Source of the DNA: CAWUKT01 sp963923035
GTDB lineage: Bacteria; Bacteroidota; Bacteroidia; J057; JADKCL01
Length of the DNA: 64,000 bases
Assembly: GCA_963923035.1 (NCBI GenBank)
Contig: CAWUKT010000022.1
Span: 1-64,000, forward strand
Reading direction: 5' to 3'
The position numbers were made by a program, and so were the translations under genes. The notes under the pieces were generated by a model. It worked only from the letters and a program-made list of their open reading frames with translations. It was not told the DNA's origin and did not search any database. This document shows positions 32,682 through 40,678 of this stretch, piece by piece. Position 1 is the first letter of the stretch. Each line of letters opens with the position of its first letter.

Positions 32682-33407
32682 TCAACGAATTTTAACGATG
32701 TCACTGTCGGAGAAAATGGGTCCCAGGTCCACTCCGATGGGTGGGGCCTGGTACAATACCCGCGGCAGGCCAATGTCGGCCAGAAATATTTCCCCGACCA
32801 TGGGTCGGGCGGCGGGCGTCAGCAGCCCCTGCTTGGGCAGGGCCAGCGTGAGCGTCGCACTGGCCCGGATGCAGGGACGGGCCGGTTGGCCGGTGTCGCC
32901 GTGCAGGCCACTGGGTAAGTCCAGGGCCAGGACCGGGGAAATTTGGCGGTTGGTCCACTCGATGAGCGGGGCGACCGCGGGGCGGGGATCTCCTAGCAGG
33001 CTGTATCCGATGAGCCCATCGACGATGAGGTCGGCGGTGCCGCTCACCTTGTCGAGCAGCAACACGCCCATTTGTTGGAGGGTATGGGCTTGGTGGGCAG
33101 TGGCGGGCGAGAGCTCGCCAAATGAATGGGCGAGGACGACGCGGACATTGGCGCCCCAGGCGACGAAGCGGCGGGCCGCTGATAGGGCCCCTCCACCGTT
33201 GCCGCCCTTGCCGGCCAATACCACGACCGAATGACCGGCCACCCGTCCCTTCAAAAATTCGTGCCGGGCCAGGGTGGCCAGGGCACGGCCCGCATTCTCC
33301 ATCATCTGCAACAGGGTCACCCCAAATCGCTCCACCGCCAATCGGTCGACTTCGACCATCTGGGCGACGGTGATGCTGGGCACGGCTTTGTAGGGTTTCG
33401 GAAACAT
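32682..33407 (-). CDS. nnrE: NAD(P)H-hydrate epimerase-like (YjeF_N) protein
   Basis: 241-residue YjeF_N-type protein; family enzymes epimerise damaged NAD(P)HX for repair. Start MFPKPYKAVPSITVAQMVEVDRL; motifs ERFGVTLLQMMENAGRALA, VVVLAGKGGNGGGALSAARRF, LIVDGLIGYSLLGDPRP, LALDLPSGLHGDTG. The canonical nucleotide-loop motif is GxGNNGGDG; here it reads GKGGNGGGA, so an Asn and the Asp are replaced, and the protein lacks the C-terminal NnrD kinase domain common in fused bacterial forms (no NnrD gene in the window). Either a divergent epimerase or a repurposed paralogue. First gene of a pair with the SH3 protein gene. Confidence 0.78.
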   Translation of the reverse strand: MFPKPYKAVPSITVAQMVEVDRLAVERFGVTLLQMMENAGRALATLARHEFLKGRVAGHSVVVLAGKGGNGGGALSAARRFVAWGANVRVVLAHSFGELSPATAHQAHTLQQMGVLLLDKVSGTADLIVDGLIGYSLLGDPRPAVAPLIEWTNRQISPVLALDLPSGLHGDTGQPARPCIRASATLTLALPKQGLLTPAARPMVGEIFLADIGLPRVLYQAPPIGVDLGPIFSDSDIVKIR

Positions 33408-34103
33408 GGATTCAAATCTACCCATTTTCCCCGCGAGATTCCGGCCATTTACTTGCGATTTTGGGCCACTCCCTTGGAATTCTCTGTCACTGGCTGGGTT
33501 TTGACCACCTAATCCAAGGGGCTCCGAACATTTAACCAACACACAAGGTTTTTAGCATTGACGCAGATACAGATTCAGACATACACAACAGGGTTTTTGA
33601 TTTAACAGGATTTTTTAGGATTGTGAGTTCCCCGCAGCCGCTCGGCGCCGGGGAACTTCTTGTTTGGGGGAGTTTTTTGGGGAGAGTTTCTTTGTTTCGG
33701 TCTATTTCCCTTCCTTTTTTCTCACTCCAATGCATAAAAAAAACCCGGTTCTTGGGAGGACACCGGGTGAGGATCAGATAGCTAACAGGACTGGTTGGGA
33801 TGTGAGTGTTGGTAGGTGGGGCTGCGGTGTTAGGAAGTAATGCTTGGATCGTCAGAGATCCGCAGCCCATCAATTAATATCGATTCGATTCGTAAGCTAG
33901 ATGGGAAAAGGGGGGGCTTTCCATAAAAATTCCCCATAAAAAAATAAAAAGATTGTAAGAGGTTGATAGCCAAGATGAAAAATGGTGTGAAATCGAATGG
34001 GAAAAGATGGGGGAGGAATGCAAGGGGAGGTGAAAGCGCTTTATCCACAGCTGTGGGGCAGATGAATCAAAAAATCCATAGCTTTGTCCATTCGGGTTGA
34101 AAA
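33408..34103. other. Gene-poor AT-richer region with repeats
   Basis: 696 bases without a credible protein gene; minus-strand frames (33532-33873, 33830-34048, 33874-34113) give unlike peptides. Visible: a long hairpin AGTTCCCCG (33626-33634) with CGGGGAACT (33649-33657); degenerate words GGTTTTTAGCA, GGGTTTTTGATTTAACAGGA, GGATTTTTTAGGATT (33548-33622) resembling widespread AACAGGATTTT-type intergenic repeats; the RNA candidate below; and a perfect DnaA box TTATCCACA at 34041-34049 within the palindrome CCACAGCTGTGG (34045-34056). Confidence 0.4.
33736..33870 (-). ncRNA. Candidate structured RNA ending in a terminator
   Basis: Read on the minus strand: stem GGGCTGCGG (plus 33860-33868 complement) pairs with CCGCAGCCC (complement of plus 33819-33827), nine perfect pairs, with an internal GGATC/GATCC arm; then an unpaired A/C-rich part; then a terminator stem ACCCGG/CCGGGT (plus 33763-33768 and 33743-33748) followed by eight U residues (plus A run 33736-33743). 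No protein frame fits it. A terminator with no upstream gene implies a short transcript. No RNA family recognised; no clear promoter box. Confidence 0.4.
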
Positions 34104-35351
34104 ATGCTATCAATGCGCTCTTGGTCCCTGTATCTGGTATGGTTCTTCGCGTTGCTGCTCCCCTTGGGAGGGCAGGCGCAGGGCGTTTTGAATGCCAAGG
34201 ACCATTTCCTCCTCGGAGCCGCCAAGCTCAAGTGCAATGCCTGCGAGATCGCTGTAGACGATTTTTCGACGGCCATTGAGCTGTCCGTCGATTATCCGGA
34301 AGCCTATTACGGCCGGAGTCTCGCCTACGCGTGCCAGGACAAGCTGGACGAGGCCCTGCTCGACATTGCCCAGGCCATCCGCTATTCCCCCAACGAAGTC
34401 CTCTACCGCGAGGCCCGCGGTCGGTTCAAGGCGCAAGTCGGCGATACCCTCGGCGCCATCGCCGATTTCAAACTCGCCATCCAGATGGACTCCACCTGCT
34501 GGCAGGCGTGGTACGGCCTCGCCGAACAGCAGTTCGGCCGCCGCAACTACGAGGCCGCCCTCACCAATTACAACGAGACCCTCCGGCTCCAGGCCACGTT
34601 CACGATGGGATTCATCCGCCGGTCCGAGCTCTATATCCGCATCGAATCCTACGAATCGGCCCTGTCCAGCCTGGACCGCGCCGCCGAATTGGAGCCGGAA
34701 TACCCGGTCATCTACCAGCTCATGGCCCTCGCCCACATGGAAATGGGCGTCTACAACCTCGCCCTCAAATCCGCCAACAAGGCCATCAAGCTGGATCCTT
34801 CCTTCGCGATGGCCTATTATGTGCGCGGAGAGTCCTATTACCGGACCGAAAACTACCGGAAGGCCGACGTTGACTTTGAGGCCTGCCTGAACCTGGAGAA
34901 GAATTATGCGCCGGCCTGGTACAAGCGGGGCCTTTGCCACAACATCATGGGCGACCTGAAGGGCGCCAAGAAGTTCCTGACCAAGGCCGTGAAGAAAGAC
35001 CCCGTGCAGGTGCCCTACTGGGTGTCGCGGGCGGAATTGTACGAGAAGATGGAGAACGGGAAAAAGGCCATTGCGGACATTTCCAAGGCCATTTCGCTGC
35101 GGGATTCGGATCCGGTGCTGTACCGGAAGCGGGGCTGGCTCAATTTGGGGGAAGAGAATTTCCAGCAGGCCATCCGGGACTTCGAAGAAACCCTCCGCGA
35201 GGACGCGCAGGACGCTGACGCGTGGTTGGGCCTGGGCGATGCCACTCACCTGAGCGGCAATCCCCAGGAAGCCTGTCGGAGCTGGGCCCAGGCCCTGAGT
35301 CTTGGCAGCAAAAAAGCCAAGGACCAACTCGGAAAATACTGCCGGGAGTGA
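34104..35351 (+). CDS. Secreted TPR protein
   Basis: 415 aa with a signal peptide (MLSMRSWSLYLVWFFALLLPLGGQAQ; starts at residue 1 or 4 both possible). The mature part is a run of about nine or ten tetratricopeptide repeats: DYPEAYYGRSLAYACQDKLD, CWQAWYGLAEQQFGRRNYEA, YPVIYQLMALAHMEMGVYNL, SFAMAYYVRGESYYRTENYRK, YAPAWYKRGLCHNIMGDLKG, DADAWLGLGDATHLSGNPQE and others. The first Cys pair (KLKCNACEIAVDDF) may form a disulfide. Periplasmic scaffold or assembly factor by family; partner unknown. Start preceded by the 696-base gene-poor region, so it may have its own promoter. Confidence 0.9.
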   Translation: MLSMRSWSLYLVWFFALLLPLGGQAQGVLNAKDHFLLGAAKLKCNACEIAVDDFSTAIELSVDYPEAYYGRSLAYACQDKLDEALLDIAQAIRYSPNEVLYREARGRFKAQVGDTLGAIADFKLAIQMDSTCWQAWYGLAEQQFGRRNYEAALTNYNETLRLQATFTMGFIRRSELYIRIESYESALSSLDRAAELEPEYPVIYQLMALAHMEMGVYNLALKSANKAIKLDPSFAMAYYVRGESYYRTENYRKADVDFEACLNLEKNYAPAWYKRGLCHNIMGDLKGAKKFLTKAVKKDPVQVPYWVSRAELYEKMENGKKAIADISKAISLRDSDPVLYRKRGWLNLGEENFQQAIRDFEETLREDAQDADAWLGLGDATHLSGNPQEACRSWAQALSLGSKKAKDQLGKYCRE

Positions 35352-35405
35352 TTCTTTGCCCGGATTTCCATTCCACTCCTTATATTTGCGCATCTCCTTC
35401 CAATA

Positions 35406-35924
35406 ATGGCCCACACCGACGGTCATATACCTCTATTTTCGTCTCCGGAGGAATATTTCTTCGAAGCCGATCGCCTTATATCCGAAAATGATGTCAATGG
35501 GGCATTTCGGCTCCTGAATGAGTTGTTGGAACGCTTTCCCGATTTTGGGCGGGCCTACAACCACCTCGGATTTATCTACGAAACCAAGTACCGGGATTTT
35601 CAAAAGGCAGAGGAGTGTTACAAAAAGTGCCTGGCCCTCAGCCCGGACTACCCCGCCCTCTACCTGAATTATGCCGTTTTGCTCTCGTCCCAGGAACGCT
35701 TTGAGGAATTGGAAGGCTTACTGGGAAAGGCCCTGAATTGCCCTGGGATACGTAAAAACAAGATTTACAACGAATACGCCATCATGTTCGAAGTGCAGGG
35801 GCGCTACGAAACCTCGATCGAGCACTACCAACTGGCCATCCGTTACGCCTTCAAAGATTCCGAGATCACGACCTACGAAGCCTCCATTCAACGGGTCCGC
35901 CAGAAGCAAGCCCTCCTGAACTGA
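35406..35924 (+). CDS. Cytoplasmic TPR protein, 172 aa
   Basis: No signal peptide. Three to four TPR units: SPEEYFFEADRLISENDVNGA, FPDFGRAYNHLGFIYETKYRD, YPALYLNYAVLLSSQERFEEL, IYNEYAIMFEVQGRYETSIEHY. Starts MAHTDGHIPLFSS 54 bases after the secreted TPR gene, on the same strand, and may be co-transcribed. Typical small protein-protein adaptor; partner unknown. Confidence 0.87.
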   Translation: MAHTDGHIPLFSSPEEYFFEADRLISENDVNGAFRLLNELLERFPDFGRAYNHLGFIYETKYRDFQKAEECYKKCLALSPDYPALYLNYAVLLSSQERFEELEGLLGKALNCPGIRKNKIYNEYAIMFEVQGRYETSIEHYQLAIRYAFKDSEITTYEASIQRVRQKQALLN

Positions 35925-36006
35925 TCATTGGCATTAAAAAAACAAACTTTTAACATCTTCCTCTGTTGTCCTACGTACAAAAAGATAGAACCTTAGCATT
36001 GATATT

Positions 36007-37350
36007 ATGAAAGTAAATGTCCCTGATCTCAACCAGCCCCGCGTGGTGATCATTGGCGGGGGCTTTGGAGGCATCACACTGGCCAAGGCCTTGAAAAACA
36101 CAGCCGTACAGGTCGTGATGTTCGATAAAAACAACTACCATACCTTTCAGCCCCTCCTCTATCAGGTTGCCACCGGCGGCCTCGAACCCGACTCCATCGC
36201 ATTTCCCATCCGCAAGATGTTCAAGAACCAATCGAACTTCTTTTTTCGAATGGCGGAGGTGCGGAGTGTGAATGCGGAGAAAAAGATGATTTCGACCTCG
36301 GTGGGAGAAATCCGCTACGACTTTTTGGTGGTGGCCACGGGTAGCCGGACCAATTTCTTCGGGATTGATGCGATGGAGAAGATGGGGAAAGGCATGAAAA
36401 ATATCCCCGAGGCGCTCGACCTTCGGCACATCATCCTGAACAACTTTGAAAAGGCGGTCCTCACCACCGATCTCAAGGAGCGTTCTGCCCTGATGAACTT
36501 TGTGGTCGTAGGAGCCGGTCCGACCGGCGTGGAAACGGCCGGTGCCCTGGCCGAACTCAAGACCCATATCCTCCCCAAAGACTTCCCCGAATTGGACTTG
36601 CGGCAGATGCAGATTCACCTTGTGGAAGCCAGCGACCAGGTACTCCCGGGGATGTCGGCGGAATCCACCAAGAACGCCAAGAAGGCCCTCACCAAGCTCG
36701 GCGTGAACATCTGGCTGAATACCCGTGTGCAAGATTACAACGGCTTGAATGTCAGCATGAGCATGCCGGGAGAAATCCAAACCCGGACCCTGATCTGGTC
36801 GGCAGGAGTGATCGGCAATATGTTGCCCGGCCTCGAAGGCGCGGCTGGACACGGCGGACGCATCAAAGTTGACCAGTTCAACCGGGTCCGCAAGCACGAC
36901 CGCGAATTCGCGATTGGGGACGTCGCCCTCATGTCGACGGAGGCCTATCCCGATGGCCACCCGATGGTGGCCCAGCCGGCGATCCAGCAAGGTGAACTCC
37001 TCGCCCGCAACATCAAGAACATCATTTTCGGGCGGAGCATGCAGCCCTTCAAGTACCGCGACAAAGGCTCCATGGCCACCATTGGGCGGAACAAAGCCGT
37101 CGTGGACATGAAGAAGACCCGGATGAGGGGTGTCTTTGCCTGGCTGACGTGGATGGTCGTCCACCTCTTCTACCTCGCGGGCTTCCGCAACAAGCTGGTG
37201 GTCTTCATCAACTGGTTCTGGAGTTACATGACCTACGACAAGGGTACCCGGCTGATCATGCGGAAGGTGGTGGACAAGACGACGGAGGAGTTGAGGGAAG
37301 CGGAAAAAGAAGAACTTCCCCTGGAGGAGCCGGAATTGGTCGGAGCCTAG
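36007..37350 (+). CDS. ndh: Type II NADH:quinone oxidoreductase
   Basis: Single-subunit, non-proton-pumping NADH dehydrogenase (NDH-2), membrane-associated on the cytoplasmic side, feeding electrons from NADH to quinone. 447 aa. FAD-binding RVVIIGGGFGGITLAKAL near 12-29, then NYHTFQPLLYQVATGGLEPD, a hallmark of NDH-2; NAD-binding NFVVVGAGPTGVETAGALAEL near 165; C-terminal FAIGDVALMSTEAYPDGHPM and VAQPAIQQGELLARNIKN, and C-terminal amphipathic membrane segment (FAWLTWMVVHLFYLAGF). It converges with nuoD: its TAG (37348-37350) overlaps nuoD's stop at 37347-37349. So an uncoupled and a coupled NADH dehydrogenase sit tail to tail, possibly useful for mutual regulation (inference). Confidence 0.94.
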   Translation: MKVNVPDLNQPRVVIIGGGFGGITLAKALKNTAVQVVMFDKNNYHTFQPLLYQVATGGLEPDSIAFPIRKMFKNQSNFFFRMAEVRSVNAEKKMISTSVGEIRYDFLVVATGSRTNFFGIDAMEKMGKGMKNIPEALDLRHIILNNFEKAVLTTDLKERSALMNFVVVGAGPTGVETAGALAELKTHILPKDFPELDLRQMQIHLVEASDQVLPGMSAESTKNAKKALTKLGVNIWLNTRVQDYNGLNVSMSMPGEIQTRTLIWSAGVIGNMLPGLEGAAGHGGRIKVDQFNRVRKHDREFAIGDVALMSTEAYPDGHPMVAQPAIQQGELLARNIKNIIFGRSMQPFKYRDKGSMATIGRNKAVVDMKKTRMRGVFAWLTWMVVHLFYLAGFRNKLVVFINWFWSYMTYDKGTRLIMRKVVDKTTEELREAEKEELPLEEPELVGA

Positions 37351-38582
37351 CGGTCCACTTCGCCGAGCACGATGTCGACGGAGCCCAAAATTGCGATCAA
37401 ATCGGCAATGATGACGCCCTGGCTGATGGCTGGGACGGCACTGAGGTTGGAGAAGCTGGGCGAACGGACCTTGCACCGCAAGGGAATGTCGCTGCGGCCA
37501 TCGGAGATGATGTAAAAGCCCAATGAACCTTTGGGATTCTCCGCGCGCGCGTAGATTTCGCCGGCCTTCGGCCGGGCTTTCTTCGGGCACAGCGCCCGGG
37601 GATCGAAGTCAGGACGACGCGGATGGGCCTTTTGCAGCTTTTCGACGCATTGCTCGATGATCTTCAACGACTCGGCCACCTCGTCTACCCGGACCTTGTA
37701 GCGGTCCCATACATCCCCCAACGTCCCCATTTCCCCGGTTCCCACACAGACTTCAAAGTCCAATTCCGGGTAAACCGAATAGCCGTCCATCCGGCGCAGG
37801 TCCATTTTCAGGCCGCTGCCGCGCAGCATAGGGCCCGAACAGCCGTAGCTGATGGCCACATCCAGGGGCAAAACGCCCACATTGGCAGTTCGCTCCACAA
37901 AGATCTGATTCCCGGTCAGGAGATTGTTCAGTTCATCCATTTTGGGCCGGAAGTACTGGACAAATTCAGCGACCCGCTCCTCAAATCCGACCGGCAGGTC
38001 GAAGAACAAGCCGCCGACCCAGATATAATTGTAGAGCATGCGGGCCCCGGAGGCCCATTCCAGCAATTTCAGGATATGCTCGCGGTCCCGGAAGCACCAC
38101 AAAAAGGGTGTCACCGCGCCAATGTCCAGGCCGAAAGTTCCGATGGCCACGAGATGAGACGCAATCCGGTTCAATTCGCAGACCAGCACCCGGATATATT
38201 CGATGCGCTTCGGCAAATTCCCCTCCAGGTCCATCATTTTCTCCACCGCCATGACCAATGCCAGGTTGTTGTTCATGCTGGACAGGTAATCGAGTCGGTC
38301 GGTATAGGGGATGATCTGGGGGAAAGGCAGGGCTTCGGCGTGTTTTTCGAAGCAACGGTGGAGGTAGCCTAGATGCGGAATGACTTCCAATACGATTTCC
38401 CCGTCGGTGACGAGTTCCATGCGCAATACCCCGTGCGTGGACGGGTGTTGCGGCCCCATATTGAGAATCATTTCCTCCGAATCCAGCTCCGAGAGCTGGG
38501 TCTTGTTCGGGGACGAACGCCGCAACAGCTCGGTATAATCCAGTTCGGTGCGCTCGGCATTGGGATGGAGGGGCTGCGACAT
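37347..38582 (-). CDS. nuoD: NADH-quinone oxidoreductase subunit D
   Basis: Complex I 49-kDa subunit, the quinone-site peripheral-arm subunit. 411 aa from the ATG at 38580-38582. Family pieces: MILNMGPQHPSTHGVLRMEL, EVIPHLGYLHRCFEKHAEA, YTDRLDYLSSMNNNLALVMAVE, REHILKLLEWASGARMLYNY, NRIASHLVAIGTFGLDIGAVTPF, GRSDIPLRCKVRSPSFSNL and the end GSVDIVLGEVDR. Fourth gene of nuoA-nuoB-nuoC-nuoD; gap of 2 bases after nuoC. The next gene in the usual operon (nuoE onward) is absent here, replaced by convergent ndh. Confidence 0.96.
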   Translation of the reverse strand: MSQPLHPNAERTELDYTELLRRSSPNKTQLSELDSEEMILNMGPQHPSTHGVLRMELVTDGEIVLEVIPHLGYLHRCFEKHAEALPFPQIIPYTDRLDYLSSMNNNLALVMAVEKMMDLEGNLPKRIEYIRVLVCELNRIASHLVAIGTFGLDIGAVTPFLWCFRDREHILKLLEWASGARMLYNYIWVGGLFFDLPVGFEERVAEFVQYFRPKMDELNNLLTGNQIFVERTANVGVLPLDVAISYGCSGPMLRGSGLKMDLRRMDGYSVYPELDFEVCVGTGEMGTLGDVWDRYKVRVDEVAESLKIIEQCVEKLQKAHPRRPDFDPRALCPKKARPKAGEIYARAENPKGSLGFYIISDGRSDIPLRCKVRSPSFSNLSAVPAISQGVIIADLIAILGSVDIVLGEVDR

Positions 38583-38584
38583 GG

Positions 38585-39091
38585 TCAGTAAGCAGTTTGG
38601 ATACCGTGGTAAAATTCCGGGTTCTCGTAGTCCTTGCGGAGCGGATGGCCCGGCCAATCGGCCGGCATCAGGATCCGGCGCAGGTCCGGATGCCCCTCAA
38701 AGTGAATCCCGATCAGGTCATACGCCTCCCGTTCGTGCCAATCGGCCGTTTTCCAGACCTCCACCACCGAGGGGATCACCGGCAATTGTTCCTCAGTCCC
38801 CCTGTCCACCGTGCATTTCAGAACGAGGGCGTGTTGGTAGGGGATGGAAAACAAATGGTAGACCGCTCCAATTTTCCCGGGTTTGGGCCCGTAATCGACG
38901 CCCGAGAGGCATTCCAGGTAGTCAAAGTAGAGCCCTTCGGTGTCCCGAAGGAAAAATGCCACGTCCCGAAGTTGGTCCGGGGCGATCTGCAACCAAGGCT
39001 GGCGCACAGTGGCATCCTCGCCGACAATGGCGGCGGGAAATTGCGCTGCAATGGCCGCTTGGATATCCGCAAAAGATTGGGCAGTGCTCAT
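38585..39091 (-). CDS. nuoC: NADH-quinone oxidoreductase subunit C
   Basis: Complex I 30-kDa subunit, 168 aa, separate from NuoD as in most Bacteroidota. Recognisable by LRDTEGLYFDYLECLSGVDYG, YHLFSIPYQHALVLKCTVDR, IPSVVEVWKTADWHEREAYDLIGIHFEGHPDLRRILMP and DWPGHPLRKDYENPEF. The ATG overlaps the nuoB stop (ATGA, 39088-39091), so translation is coupled. Confidence 0.95.
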   Translation of the reverse strand: MSTAQSFADIQAAIAAQFPAAIVGEDATVRQPWLQIAPDQLRDVAFFLRDTEGLYFDYLECLSGVDYGPKPGKIGAVYHLFSIPYQHALVLKCTVDRGTEEQLPVIPSVVEVWKTADWHEREAYDLIGIHFEGHPDLRRILMPADWPGHPLRKDYENPEFYHGIQTAY

Positions 39092-39591
39092 TTCCGTTCA
39101 AATTCTCCTTTTACCAGCAGACTTTCATTCCGAATCTTCTCCTGCAATTTCATGATCCCGCCAATCAGCGCTTCCGGTCGGGGCGGACACCCCGGGATAT
39201 AGACATCCACCGGGATGACCCGGTCCACGCCCTTGACCACGTGGTAGCCATGCTCCCAGTACGGTCCCCCGCAGTTGGAGCAGGAGCCCATCGAGATGAC
39301 ATAGCGCGGCTCGGCCATTTGTTCGTAGAGGCGGCGGACCCGGTCCGCCATTTTGAAGGTGACGGTCCCGGATACGATCATCACGTCGCTTTGGCGCGGG
39401 GAAGGCCGGGGGAAGACGCCCATGCGGTCCAGGTCGTAGTGACTGGCGTTCGTGGCCATCATCTCGATGGCACAGCAAGCCAATCCAAAGCCCATTGGCC
39501 ACAAGGAAGAGAGCCGCGCCCAATTCATCAGGTGGTTGACCTTGGTGATGACGATCCGGCCCTGGCCGGTTTTGGTATCGGAAAATCCCAT
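39088..39591 (-). CDS. nuoB: NADH-quinone oxidoreductase subunit B
   Basis: Complex I subunit that holds the terminal iron-sulfur cluster N2 next to the quinone site. 167 aa starting MGFSDTKTGQGRIVITKV. The four N2 Cys are present: GLACCAIEMMAT (Cys39, Cys40), ISMGSCSNCGGPYW (Cys104) and YIPGCPPRPEALIGG (Cys135). A longer upstream frame is Arg/Pro-rich and overlaps nuoA, so was rejected. Four bases after nuoA, overlapping nuoC by four. Confidence 0.97.
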   Translation of the reverse strand: MGFSDTKTGQGRIVITKVNHLMNWARLSSLWPMGFGLACCAIEMMATNASHYDLDRMGVFPRPSPRQSDVMIVSGTVTFKMADRVRRLYEQMAEPRYVISMGSCSNCGGPYWEHGYHVVKGVDRVIPVDVYIPGCPPRPEALIGGIMKLQEKIRNESLLVKGEFERK

Positions 39592-39595
39592 GCGG

Positions 39596-40078
39596 TCAGG
39601 ACATTTTTTCGTTGAACGCTTCGTAGAGTTGCGAGGGAACTTTGCTGTCCGTGGTCGGGGTGATCGGATCGGGTTTGACCCAGTCCAAGTCACCTTTCAC
39701 CCACACATACGCCAATCCCAACAGCAAAATCCCGGCAAAGATCAGCACCTCAAACAGGGCAAAATAGCCCCAGGCGTGGGCGGCATTGATCAGGGCTTTT
39801 TCCGCAAAGACCGTGGCCCAGGGAAAGAGGAAAATGATCTCGACATCGAAGATGAGGAAGATGAGGGCCGCGACGTAGAAGCGGTTGTTAAGCTGGATGC
39901 GGGCGTTTCCGACGGGATCTTCCCCGCATTCGTAGGTGCTGTTTTTTTCTGGATTGGGGCGATTCGGGCTGAGGAGCTGCGAAGTGACCATGCCGCCCAG
40001 CACAAAGATGGCCCCGCCGAAGATAAACAACAGCACAGCAGCGTAGCCACTCAGTTGGACGTCTGGGAGCAGTTCCAT
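39596..40078 (-). CDS. nuoA: NADH-quinone oxidoreductase subunit A
   Basis: Complex I membrane subunit A, 160 aa, three membrane segments (YAAVLLFIFGGAIFVLGGM; FYVAALIFLIFDVEIIFLFPWA; WGYFALFEVLIFAGILLLGLAYVW). Signature NSTYECGEDPVGNARIQLNNRFYVAALIFLIFDVE is complete. First gene of the cluster. The C-terminal tail (VKPDPITPTTDSKVPSQLYEAFNEKMS) is longer than in E. coli but typical for the phylum. Confidence 0.95.
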   Translation of the reverse strand: MELLPDVQLSGYAAVLLFIFGGAIFVLGGMVTSQLLSPNRPNPEKNSTYECGEDPVGNARIQLNNRFYVAALIFLIFDVEIIFLFPWATVFAEKALINAAHAWGYFALFEVLIFAGILLLGLAYVWVKGDLDWVKPDPITPTTDSKVPSQLYEAFNEKMS

Positions 40079-40120
40079 GGTGCGAAGATAACGAAAAGCG
40101 GCGGGAGAATGTTCGGGAAA

Positions 40121-40146
40121 GAAAAAGGGCTGCCGATGGGCAGCCC
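40121..40146 (-). terminator. Terminator of the DUF1573 gene group
   Basis: On the minus strand GGGCTGCC (plus 40139-40146) pairs with GGCAGCCC (plus 40127-40134), followed by TTTTTC. It lies 31 bases after the last DUF1573 stop (40178) and upstream of nuoA, separating the two transcripts. Confidence 0.85.
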
Positions 40147-40177
40147 GAAGATATTTTGATGGATGGTCAGGGAGGAA

Positions 40178-40639
40178 TTATTCCCCTCCTTCCAATACAA
40201 AGGTCACTTTGACGCGTTCGACGCCGGGATCGCCGTCGTACATAAACATGAAATACTTGGTTTTTTCACCAGGTTCCATGTCCTGGGTATCGATGGTGGC
40301 TTCCATAGCCCCCTCCTGGCCAGGAGGAATGGGCGAATCGGTCCACTCGAGTTTGGAGCAAGCGCAGGAAGGCTTGACATTCGTCACTTCCAGGGCTTCC
40401 GATCCCGTACTCTTGAAGGGAACTTTCAGTTCGACCACATCACCTTGCTGGTAGGTTCCCAACTCGTAGTGGGTTTCCTCGAAAGTGATGACCTGGCCAT
40501 CGGTACCAGTCGGTTCCGGCTGAAGATTGAGGCCTCCACCGCCGCCGCTGAGGCTTCCGGTGCCCTGGGCTGTTGCACAGCCGTAAAAGAGGCCCATGGT
40601 CGCAAATAAGACAAGGCTGAACAGGCGTACTTTTTCCAT
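40178..40639 (-). CDS. DUF1573 lipoprotein, copy 1 (promoter-distal)
   Basis: 153 aa from ATG 40637-40639 (an ATG four codons earlier is possible). Signal region MEKVRLFSLVLFATMGLFYGC with a lipobox-like Cys at 21, then a Gly-rich linker (GTGSLSGGGGG). DUF1573 domain: ITFEETHYELGTYQQGDVVELKVPFKSTG, EVTNVKPSCACSKLEW, IPPGQEGAMEATIDTQDMEPGEK. The DUF1573 CxC is PSCACS. Third of three tandem DUF1573 genes; family proteins are Ig-like, envelope-associated, with unknown function. Confidence 0.88.
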   Translation of the reverse strand: MEKVRLFSLVLFATMGLFYGCATAQGTGSLSGGGGGLNLQPEPTGTDGQVITFEETHYELGTYQQGDVVELKVPFKSTGSEALEVTNVKPSCACSKLEWTDSPIPPGQEGAMEATIDTQDMEPGEKTKYFMFMYDGDPGVERVKVTFVLEGGE

Positions 40640-40678
40640 GTTGCAATTCATTGTTGGGAATTCAACGAAGGGAAATGA

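Noticed and set aside
34110..35426. Minus-strand frame of 438 codons
   Set aside because: Shadow of the TPR gene at 34104.
35971..37590. Minus-strand frame of 539 codons
   Set aside because: Antisense to ndh; His/Arg/Pro-rich non-protein composition.
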